Shown here piece by piece: positions 7,868 to 18,490 of a stretch of DNA of 24,340 bases. Source of the stretch: Podochytrium sp. JEL0797 (Eukaryota; Chytridiomycota; Chytridiomycetes; Chytridiales; Chytriomycetaceae). A program made the translations under genes and the position numbers. Every line of letters starts with the position of its first letter. Position 1 is the first letter of the stretch. Location: positions 1 through 24,340 of the forward strand of contig JADGJG010000317.1 of assembly GCA_027596195.1 (NCBI GenBank). The letters run 5' to 3'. Below the pieces are notes generated by a model. That model saw nothing but the letters and a program-made list of their open reading frames with translations, was not told the DNA's origin and made no database searches.

Positions 7868-10604
7868 TCAACATCGCCATTGCAGTTTCAATTCAGTGCT
7901 GCTTCGCACAAGGGACGCGTTTGGATTCTTGGTGTGTTCTTTTGCAATCTCGAGCAGGACGTGGTTTTTCAAGGAATCGAATTTCCTGTGCGAAGTTCAG
8001 AATGGAGGAAGGGAAAAAAACAAAACAAAAAGAAAGAGAGAGAGAAATGACGCACTTTTGAGCCTTGGTGCAAATCACAAGTTTTTTGAGATCCTCCGCC
8101 GTCATGGTTTCAAAGGGACCCGGTGGGTGATTCAAGTCGAGATTCACCCAGTCGCCCTGGTATTCCCAAAAATATCATAAAACGAAACATGAGTTGTGAG
8201 AGCTTTGGATGAAAAGAGAATCGAGAAAGCAAACCGCTGCAACAAGAGTGATGCACTCGACAGGTCCGTCCGTCAAGACCGTGAACGCACATCCCGCCGC
8301 GCTTCGGGAGTCGAGAATGATGTGATTGTTGAAATGATCTCCTTGCGAGAGTGTGCCGACAAACACGCGTTTACATGTTCTTGCAAATGGGGGGGCGTGT
8401 CAGGGAATGGGAGAAGAAAGGGAATCACATACTTGGTCGCAAGCACGAGATTGCGGAAGATCTTGCACGTGCCTGCCTTGATGATAAATACATCACTCAC
8501 GCACTGGCCTTCCTCCAATATGATTGTCTTGTCAGCAAAGTTTTTCATGACAACTTTTTCAGAAATGGTTCGGATTCCTGAATCGCTGAGGCGAGCAAAT
8601 ATTGGAACAAAGCGACGCATAAAATATATAATTTGCTTCTTGTATATTTGGTGTGCTACTCGAGCAAAAAATGATCAGACAAGCGAGCCAAGAGTGTACG
8701 CAAAAAAAGCGGGAGTCCAACTCAACTGAAACTGGAAACTTTGGCAAAGTCATTTTTATCCACCTTCAGCAGAATCACGTTGGTTTTTGAAATGGCGGTG
8801 GCTAGGCGTGGAGCCTGGTTGATGAGCGCCATATCTCCAAATCCTTCTCCCGCGTTGGTTACGGCGACAACAACTCTTCGCGCCTTGCTCATGTCTGCAG
8901 AAATCAGAATATCCACTTGCCCAAAGAGGACAATATACCAAGCATCGCCATGCTCACCCTGCTCAAAGATGGTCTCTCCTTTTGGAAGCTCGAGAAGTTG
9001 AAACTTTTGATACAATTGCTCAAAGAGAAGGTCCGAATGAATATTGTGGAATGCCTTCAGTGGCTTCAAGCACAGCTGGAAAAAACAAAAATGAGACGGG
9101 GGTAAAACAAATTAAAGTGATTCGTACCTGCAATAATGTGTTCTCGTCCTTCGACCTCTCGCTATACGGTTTTTGCAGCCCTGCCATGACGGCATCAAAA
9201 TTTAAACGCAAGACTTTTGGAACCAGTGAGAACAGGTCCACTTTTGGCGCATTTTGAGCTGTATCCCGTTGCTGCTTGATGTGAGCATCCACAGTATGCG
9301 CGTCGTGAATAACGATGCGGGGTAATGTCGAGTCAAACACATGTTCGCGATCCTCGCCAACCATTGAATGACCCCTTCTTTCCCGAACAGAAAGTCTTTT
9401 TCGATTCTCTCGATCGCGCTCCACTTCAGCGGCGACTCTCTCGGCTTCGCGCTGTTGATAAATTCCAACTTTTCTTCCCCTTCTGAATGCCGGAATGACA
9501 GCAATCTTGGGCGTAATAGTTTCCTTGACTCTTAGACTGATATCAAATTGGCTGATAGTCTCGGGTTTCCTGAAATGGGCCTCCATGGCTCTTTTCCCTG
9601 CACTCCCAATACGAATTTTATCCAGCTTTACTCCGGATCCTAATGAATCCAAAAAAGCTGTACTGGATAAGGCGGTATCGGACACTGGAGTCTCGTCGGG
9701 CGCTGGAGGGGATAAAATGATGGCTTCATCATCGTCCGATCCATCACGAATGATTCGAGCTTGATGTTTCGGTTTGGAGAGAACTTTTATCCGCTGTTTG
9801 ATGGAAGCTGACTCTGATGCCGAAAGACGGAATTGTCTTATTGAAGGCGCGGGCTTCGAGATTCCATTGCCAGGTTTCGAGGGCGAATTTTTTAAAGGAT
9901 AGTGATAATGCATTGCCCAAAACTCGGACATGAAAGCCTTGAATATTAATCAGATTTGAGAAGAGGAGGGCTTGAACTCCTACCTCGTGAACGCGCTCTT
10001 TCATTTTCACAGACAACGAGTTGGGATCTGTTGTAATTCCGCGCGCTTCGTCAACCACAACACTTTCGCATTCAAAATACTTTTTGGTGAGAGTTGCCAA
10101 TTTCTCTGGATCCAATTTCGGTGGTTTCCAAGACGATCTTTTAAAGTCCATTTCATCGGGGGATTCAAACTCCACTTCCCCGCAATGAACCGGTTGATTT
10201 TCCATAGTCCCTTCATCTGAAGCAACAGTTCGAATATGCAGTGTTGCCTTGTTTTGATCAATTGGTGGCTTAATATATTCGCTTCTGTATCGGTCCATTT
10301 GTTTTAGAGGTAGGATGGCGCTTTGTCGATGTAGATTATACACCGCCCTGGATCAACGCAGCATTAGGTATACGCGTTTTCTAAAAGATACATACATTTT
10401 CATGCTGTCCAGTGTAGTCTGTCGCCGCGTCCACGCTAGATTCTTTGTCGGGTCTAAAATCTCATACTCCGAGGGACCGGAAGTCAACGCCGCAGACACG
10501 CGTCTCATTGGAATCATTGTGCTTCTCCGCTCTGCGGGTGGTAGTACTGGAGGAACGTAGTCATCACTTGAACCTCCATCTGACGAGTGGGAATCGGATG
10601 ACAT
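7868..10604 (-). CDS. Cyclic-nucleotide-binding-domain protein, intron-rich paralogue
   Basis: Eight exons on the minus strand encode 763 aa: 10604-10396, 10320-9984, 9937-9128, 9075-8727, 8655-8433, 8379-8235, 8156-8056 and 7985-7868. All phases close, and the introns are 46-78 nt (donors include GTATGT twice and GTGCGT). The N-terminus is Ser/Asp-rich and acidic. A middle region shares RVHE-FMSEFW and GNGISKPAPS with the gene at 5456-7770. Exon 4 is the first CNB domain; its cassette reads FGDMALI then PRLAT, so the ligand-contacting Glu is replaced by Asp while Arg is kept. Exons 5-7 form a second, degenerate CNB domain (VGTLSQGDHFNNHIIL). The end (KFDSLKNHVLLEIAKEH) aligns with the paralogue's KFRKLQVKMLECMAKEV, which confirms the last two splice sites. 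No effector domain is attached. Head-to-head with CFAP74, so probably expressed with it. A role as a flagellar cAMP/cGMP sensor or scaffold is an inference. Confidence 0.88.
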
Positions 10605-10936
10605 CTTTTTCTCGAGATTTTCATCATTTTACGTTGAACTTGTGATTTGTTCTCCAACATGTGAGGGTCTGGTTCGTCAAAGCCAACTTTGGGCAACTTT
10701 GGGTACTTAGTTCTTGTGCATGTGGTGTGAAAAATGGGAATCAGCAACCGACAAGGGATATTCTCCTCTCATTCGCGTCAGAAAAACGAATCAGGCCCCG
10801 AACCCGAACCCCTCATCCTCTCAATCCTCATCCATCACCCAAAATAAGGCAAGCATCGTGTTGTAAAATACGGCATTTGTGCAAACTTGAACAACACATT
10901 TCGGGAAAAATTGTCAGCAATTGACTCTTTGCAAAA
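10605..10936. promoter_or_regulatory. Divergent promoter region shared by CNB-domain gene and CFAP74
   Basis: These 332 bp separate two start codons pointing away from each other, so both promoters must lie here or overlap. A perfect 10-bp tandem duplication, CAACTTTGGG at 10684-10693 and 10694-10703, sits in the middle third. An RFX-like half word (AGCAACC) occurs near 10743, but no full RFX X-box palindrome was found. Bidirectional control of two flagellar genes is an inference from geometry. Confidence 0.55.
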
Positions 10937-13900
10937 ATGAAGAAGAGCTCCACAACCAGCAAAAGCAACAAAAAGAGCACCAAGGAAGAGATTTCAATTG
11001 AGGCCGCTCTCCCGCCTCCCGTTGAGGAGGCGCCGATCGTCGAAATGAGAGTACGAGAGCCAGTGGATCGAACATTCCTTTCAGCAAAACTCGATGTGGA
11101 CCGCATCGATCGCATGGACCGGCTGCTTAAAAAGAACCTATCAGTTCCAGTGATTCGTCCATCAGGACTGGAAGACAGCATCGCTAGCGCGAGTGTTGCG
11201 AAAGACGTTATTCCAAGCGCGATACCTGTGCCTCAAAACGTTCCAACCAGTGACATTTCAACACCGATACCAATCACACCAGGAGGTGCTCCTGAAGCAG
11301 AAATCGTCTCAAACGCTGTGGAGAATATTCAGCCACTGAAGAAAAAACGACACCACAATTCGGCGCGCGCACTACATCGTCCAATCGAGCAATCGTTTGA
11401 CATTGGGAAGCCCTCAACTACCAGAGAAACGGAGATTTCTGCAATCGATGCCGAATTGCCAATCCCTGAAGATATGCAAAAGGCTCTCAACCTCCGAGAG
11501 CGAAGAATCACGCGTCGAAGGAACCGTGCACTCGGAGTGCCGCCGGATCCAAATGACTCGGACGACTCGCTTCTTGCAGAAATCAAAGAGATAACAGATG
11601 AAAAATTGTTTCCTGGGTTTCACTTTGACGAAAAAGGTGCCGTGTGTTGCGTGCATGTGTGTTGGGGGAATTCTTTTTGCTAACAATCAAATTCGTGTTG
11701 TTTTAGATGCCAAACCGATGATTCAATCCATTCATCCAATCAGACTCAATATGCCGCTGATCAAACAGAAGTTGAGGGACCATATTCAATCGGAAAAATC
11801 CACAAGCGAGGCGAAATTCCTCCTAGAGCACCCACGGCAGGTTCTCGAAGCATTCACTCCACGAACTCTCAAGACTTTCGAATCTCTTGTGCTTCAAAAA
11901 TACTACAAAAATGGAACCATCACAGGCTTCAAGGGCAAGCAAGATCTTCAGACAATGAAATTGAAAAGCATTGCCAAACATGAGATTGACGAGATTCGGG
12001 AGGATGCGGAGGAAACAGAAGACAATCTAACCAAGCTCAAGAACCACTTGCATGAGTGCAGGGTAACCTGGTTTTCGTTCACTCTATGTGTGGTACTAAA
12101 TTCATTTTCTAGGCAAATGTTAGTCAACACACTGCCGAGTGCTCCCATCTCATCAAACAAATTATTCATGTAGTAGACACGGATCTTCCCAAAATTGAAA
12201 CTCATTCAGGAAATCCAAAGCAAGCGTATCCAACCATCGAAACGTCCTTGAAGGATCCCCTGAATTTCACCCTCCCCACAGCACCCCATCTTATTCAGAA
12301 CCGCCGATTTAGAAACCTCTGTCACGCTTACACCCAGAGCTCTGGAATCGCGAGAGACTCCATCGCGGCGATTCCATTCTTAGAGGCAGAAATCGTGCCA
12401 GTGGAACACCACCTGACGGTTCTACAAATTCAACTTGACCGACTTCGAGGATTGAGTGAGGATATTTTCGAAAGTGACCTTATTGATGGACTTGAAATGC
12501 AAGTTGTGGCAAAATACAAAAAAATTGAGGCGAGGCACAGAACGGAGCGAATGCGCTTGGCAAAATCTGTGATTGAGGAAGCAAGTCGTGCAGCAGCAAA
12601 AAAGAGAGTGCATTCTGCACACATTATTTCAATGGCAAATGAAACTGCCCTACCCGCTATTCCGACAGCACAACGCGTACGTTTTGTTCAACCAAATCAG
12701 GATTATTTATGCCTGATTCTCTCCAAAACTACAGATGTCCAAGCAGCAACAACGAGATGTCGAAATGGAAACGCGAAAGAAAAACTTGATATCGCTAAAA
12801 GCTCGAGTGGTTAAAATTCGCAAGGCCATCGCGGAACGAATCGCTGTATCGAATTCCGAAAAAAATGATGATGGCTCGACACTCTCTCTTGAGGATTTAT
12901 CGGAAGGTCCTGCGGTTCGAGAAACGCGCCGCGCCATTCTTGCACGCAACGCAGAGCGCAAGCGACAGGAAATCGAGGCCCACGAGGAGCAAGAAGAGAA
13001 AAAGATGATGATTGTGAAAAAGTTGTTGGACATCGAGGAGTGTGAACGAAAGGAGTACAACGACCGCAAGTCCGAACAAGAAATGCACAACGCGTTGGTG
13101 AACCTTGCTCCGCGTGCTTTGGCCGCCTTTCCGTTGAACAAGAACTTGGGAGAAGCAAAAAAGCCAAAATTCAGCAGGGAAAAATCACTGAGTCCGGAGA
13201 CAATGGATATTGAGAAAGTCCTCAATGTTCCTATTGATATCAAGCCATCCAACAAACCCAGACTCGCTTTGCCTCCTCCAAAGCACCAGCCAAATCGTTT
13301 GAATTCAGAAACATCTCAAACAACCATCACTCACCCGTTCAGTGCAGATCCAAGCAACTTGGTTTTCAAAGACTACGAACCCGAAATCGTCTATTCGAAA
13401 ACGATAAAAATTACAAACACCTCCTGCCGTGTCAACACCTTTAGAATGCTACCTCTCTCCGTTGAGCTTGCCACCTTTTTTGAAGTGAATGCTCCCACTC
13501 CGGGGCGAATGAGTGCCGGGATGGACTACGAAATCTCTGTGATATTCCGACCCCCCGCCGGGTACAATCAAGATATAGAGGACGGTATCGTCGAGTTTGC
13601 TGCCGAACACGGTGGGAAATTTGATATCAAGCTGGGATGCTCGTCCAAAAAGTGCAACCCTCGAATCGCAAGTGTGAGCGGACCAGGACTAATGGCGGAA
13701 AGGCCGGGATCAATCAACGCTCAAATCTCTTCCTCTGAAAAGGAGCGAATGTGTCAAGTTATTACCCCGACAGAAGTCTGCATCAACTTTGGCTCATGCG
13801 TTCAAGGAGGCGTCGCGACTCGGACCATCGAAATACACAACGACGGAGCGGTTTCAACAGAAGTAGAAATCTTCAAAAACTTTCAAGAAGAACCTTCGGG

Positions 13901-16900
13901 GCCGTTCTATCTCGTCAAAAAAGTCGGAATTTTTAAAATTGCCGGATATGCTTCTTTGGATGTCGGATTCACATTTCAACCACCGAGGAGAGCGTCCGAG
14001 GGCGATGAAGGCACGAGTGCAGTCTACATCCTGAAATTCAGTGCATCTGGCGTTCCACCCATCACTCTCAACTGCAAAGGGCAAATCCTGCATTCTCCTA
14101 TTCGAATTAGTAGAAATATGGTGGATTTCGGAATTGGTGTGGTCGACTCCATTTACCGCGATTCTGTGATTATCACAAACCATTCCAACGTGGCCATCAA
14201 ATATTGGGTCGAGATTGAAGGAATGACTCTTCGTTCCTCCAAGCCCAACACAACCAGCAAAGCGCATCGCGTGACGGTAACATCAGACAAAACAAAAAAT
14301 ATGGACTTTGGATCCGACATTTGCACCGACGGTCTCAATTCTGAGTGTGGGGAGATGGATGGGCTCATGGCACTCAATTTTTTCTCGGAGGAAGACTTGT
14401 TTGATGAGGCCGCGGATCAGGAGAGCAGCGAACCCTCGGAAACGGAAGCGCCTGTTGATCTAAGTGCTCCGGGGAATGGAGGTCAAGCACTCCTTGGAGT
14501 TACTTCAAAAACCACTGCAGATTCAAACGCGATGCTGGTGCCAAAATCAACATCCAGGCGCGCCTCAGCAGCCAATTTACCTGCAACTAGAGCACAGTCA
14601 TATACGCAGCATGAAGATCAGCAGAATTTCAGTATCCGACCCATCAAAAGATCAAGCCGAAACCCTGCAGCCATGAGCAAACGAACAGACAATCTGGAAG
14701 TGGAAGTTCAAAACATGGGTATGACTCCTCTCTTCAATACAATAGAAATCTAAAATTCGGGTACCATCAGGTGAATTGGAAATCTCGCCAAAACTCGCCA
14801 TCATCCAACCGTTCGAAACCTCCACAATCTCCTTCAAAACCAAACCCTCTCGCTCAGGTCACATTTTGCTTAAAAATGGAGAAAATCCATGGTCCGTGCA
14901 CGTCCAAATCAAATACATGAACCAGAACGTCGAAACTCCAATCTCACTCGCATTGGAAGGAAGAGTCACAACTTCGGACATTTCCTTCTCAATCCCGAGC
15001 AAGACGGGAGAATCGGGCGGCTCGCGACTCCTCTTCAACGAATGCACGCTTTCAGAAGCCAAACAAATTCCCATCAAAATCACGAATCATTCTCTGATCC
15101 CGCAAAAAGTACGCTTCACATCTTCCGACCCATCCATCACGGTGGTGTTCAAACAAAACGTCGACGTGGAAGGATCCGTTCCGATTGAACCGCTTTCGCA
15201 TCAAATACGCATGGTCCACTTTGAACCTTCTGATTCGGGATCCGTTAAAGCGCGACTCTGTTGTCACTCTGTGTGGAATCGCAACTTTGAAATGAAGTGT
15301 ACAGGGACGGGAGTCAAAACGCTGCTTAAGTTTGAACACTCCGAGTTGAGGTTGGGTGCACTTGGAGTCGGGTCCAGCAAATCCACCACGCTAAGGATTC
15401 TCTGTCACGGGTCCAAGACCACGAGTTTTGGGTCGAGTTTGAATTTGTCGAAAATTACGAGTGTGGTCAAACAGACGTGGTCCAGCAACAATCCTGCCAC
15501 CAAGGCCAGAACAGAGACGGCCAAAGAAGGCACCAACGACGAAGATACAGTCAAATTTGAATTCGGACACCCCAAAATCATTGGAATCTACAGCCGAAGT
15601 AAACTCGACAACCTATACAAGGAAATTTCTTGCGCGAACAACGAGGCATCTCGATCCATTTGCGCAGAAGCAGCCGAAGCCGTGTCCCGCACAGACCCTA
15701 CCCTCCTTCGTGCCTTCCGCCCACTTGACTCAAAACCCGCCAGCACCCCCGAATTCAATCCCAAAGAGTGTCCTCCACAGAGCCTCTTTTCTCCGGGACT
15801 TCCCTCCCACTCGAACCCGCGCATTCTCGTACCGGCAGAAGTGGAATCTTTGGCCGATTCCCAAAGCGAGAAACTGAGTTGCCTTTCGTTCGAAGACTCG
15901 GCAATGCATCTTGTGTCTCTGTATCCAAAGAATGGTGTTCTTGGGCCCGGGGATCAGCTGGAAGTGAAGGTCAAAGTTGCTGTTCAAAGCCTTTCCAACC
16001 TCGTCGTGCACAAGACAATCGTTGAGAGGCTCCGCGTAGCAGAAGATGAGAAAGCAAAACATGCAGAGGAGCTGCTGGCCTCAATTGCCGCGTCGGAACA
16101 ATTGGTATCAGAGGAGAAGGCGAAACTGACTCCAGAGAAGAAGGAAGAAAAAGGGAAAGGAGCCAAAGAAAAGAGCTCCACAAAGGCAGAAATTGCTGCA
16201 GCCCTGGAGGCTTTTTCACAATCCCAGATTGCAGTTCCTGTAGAACCGATTGTTTATGCAGCGTACATCCACCCACAGAGCGCTAATCCGACGCAACCAA
16301 ACGCCTGGGATTCCCCGATCCGGTCTAACCTCTATGACCATCTCGACGACACTTGTATTACCGTTTTAGTCCCATGCAAAATCCAACGCACCCTCCCGCT
16401 GCGGGTCGCCAAACACGAACAAGAGATCCGTCAGCTCGAAGAAATGCTACACCTCACCGACTCGAGATCCAAAAAATCAAAAAGCTCCACTGAAGTAATC
16501 TACTTGCGCGTGGTGGTTCCCATTGTGGCTCCGGACCTCCTTCTGCTCGAGCCCGAATCTGGCACCATTGACTTTGGCACCATCCCACTGCACAAAACCG
16601 AGATTCGCCCATTCGTCATCTTCAATCAATCCAGCAGCGCTGTAGACTTGAGCACATACGAGCCATTCGACACAGACAGTCCCTTCAAACTCGTGACCGA
16701 CTTGAAAAAACGCGCCCTGGACCCACAGAGCCGACTCACGGCTCATATTTCATTCACCCCGACCCATAAACTCTCATACACGTCAGAATTCGACATTTTT
16801 TCATCCACTTCCCAAGTCCACGTCAATCTCCTCGGCCAGGGAGTTGTCCCCACAATCAGCGTGGACCCAGCGAACACGGACTTGTTTCTAGGAGATGTGG

Positions 16901-18222
16901 TGGTGGGAGACGCATCGTACCAAACGTTCAAAGTGACCAACACGAGTTATCATGCTTTGACCTGCCATATCCGTCTTTCGGGAACGAATGGGCGCAACAC
17001 GAGTGGGACAGTGAATTTTAACAAAGCGAATGCATTTTCGGTAGCTCCTTGGCATGCGCGAATTGAGCCCAACGTCTCTCAGGAGTTCACTGTGAGTTTG
17101 ATGATTCCAAATGAATCAAGGCATATATATGCTAACCTCAAAATTCAGATTAAATTCACCCCAGACCGAGAATCCGACCTATTTTTTGACACCGTCACAG
17201 TCGATCCATGGGGCGCCCCATCCACCACCGAGTTTCAAGTACACGGAAGGTGCTGGGACACCTCCTCCGTCTTGACAAGATACGATCGCCCATCCCCACA
17301 TCTCCAAGAACACGGACACGCGCACAAACCCTCCCTGGAGCTCGAATACGCCCAAAAAATGTACTACGGCGAGTTCCCGCGCCCACCACCCATCAGCCAA
17401 ACCCGCGAAGACGATGATTTAGATACGAGTGAATCGGGTGGCGGTGTTTTCAGCTCCAACCTATCCATTTCGGGCGCCAACGCGGTATTGAAACAGCCTT
17501 CCGAGTCAAAGAGTCGGTCGGGGTCTACTACCAAATTGAATGTAGACTCAAAAAAGAAGGGAGGTGTGTCCGTGGGGGGCAGCGGGACTAAAGAGAAGGC
17601 GGATGCGGCGGGGAAATTCGACACGGAAGAAGTTGTGGCGGACGTGTTGAAATTCACAAGTCGCGTCGAGTCCCGATACGTACACCTCACTTGTCCCTGG
17701 AAAAGGCATGAGGAAACCGGGAAATGGTTCGTTGACCCAAAGGAGATTGTGATTGCGAGCATCAAATCGGCTGCCTTTGTGAAACCCGAAACCAAAAGAC
17801 CACCCCATACGGAATACTCGATTGAAATGTGGGATGGGTCTTTTGAATATTCTGAATCGAAGCGCGGGTTCGTTGTGCTCCCAGCTGTCAAGCGCGAGTC
17901 CATAGTACGGTTTTCCGTCGATAACCCAAAAGGAGTGGTGGAGTTTGGGTCTGCCAATGCGCTTGCAGTTAGATTGATTAACCCAGCGCAAGAGTTTGCA
18001 AACACGATCACCGCGTTGAAGAAGAGCGTTTTCAACGGAAAGTCCGAAAAGGGCGAGGAAGCAGTCGCAACAAGCTCAGTAGCATTTTTTGATGCCCCAA
18101 TTCAGGTTGAATCGTACTTTAAGGTGACACTAAAGGGTGGATTCCGATACACTGAACCTAAGGGGCTGGTTTCAGCCGGCGAAAGTCGCATGTGGTTTGT
18201 CAAGGTGCGCACAAATAAATAA
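10937..18222 (+). CDS. CFAP74: Cilia- and flagella-associated protein 74 (central-pair C1d projection)
   Basis: CFAP74/FAP74 is part of the C1d projection of the axonemal central pair and helps control flagellar beat. Six exons, 10937-11636, 11707-12062, 12113-12676, 12735-14718, 14771-17091 and 17149-18222, give 2332 codons, all phases closing. Residues 1-330 are a low-complexity N-terminal extension. About 340-720 is a charged, coiled-coil-like region. From about 743 onward, ASH/MSP-type immunoglobulin-like domains follow. The first carries PGRMSAGMDYEISVIFRP and then KLGCSSKKC, closely matching the corresponding human CFAP74 stretch as I recall it. A later domain (from about 1273) has the KITNHSLIPQKV pattern typical of the next CFAP74 Ig domain. 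A Lys/Glu-rich insert lies at about 1616-1684. The 57-nt intron at 17092-17148 is frame-neutral; splicing it restores a clean ASH strand (SQEFTIKFTPDRE). The protein is longer than the human one (roughly 1,580 aa). AATAAA overlaps and follows the stop. Confidence 0.93.
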
Positions 18223-18490
18223 GAAATAAAATGCTTCACGTATTCGGATCAGTCACATTTTCTTAACAACCCCGGAACACTGATCTCGCTTGCACACACT
18301 CATCCTAAATCAACAACCCCCGCGTAAATCCTTTACGTAAATCAACATTCGGCATTGTCGCGTTTTTTTTCATTGTACACCTCGCCCCGTCCTTCACGCA
18401 CCCCCAGGCCCAATCGCATCCAACAGCTCACAGAACCATCAAGTAAAAGAACCGCGATTACGTAAAGAACCCCTCAGTCAATAGAAAAAA
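18223..18490. other. Intergenic spacer with CFAP74 polyadenylation signals
   Basis: AATAAA motifs at 18214-18219 (overlapping the stop) and 18225-18230 are good CFAP74 polyadenylation signals. The word TTTACGTAAATC and the related ATTACGTAAAG (about 18331 and 18458) recur before the next gene and may belong to its promoter. An in-frame TAG precedes the ATG at 18491 by 6 nt. No coding region or signal-peptide exon was found. Confidence 0.5.

Noticed and set aside
10730..10760. RFX X-box in the CFAP74 promoter
   Set aside because: Only a half word (AGCAACC) is present; the full imperfect palindrome is missing.
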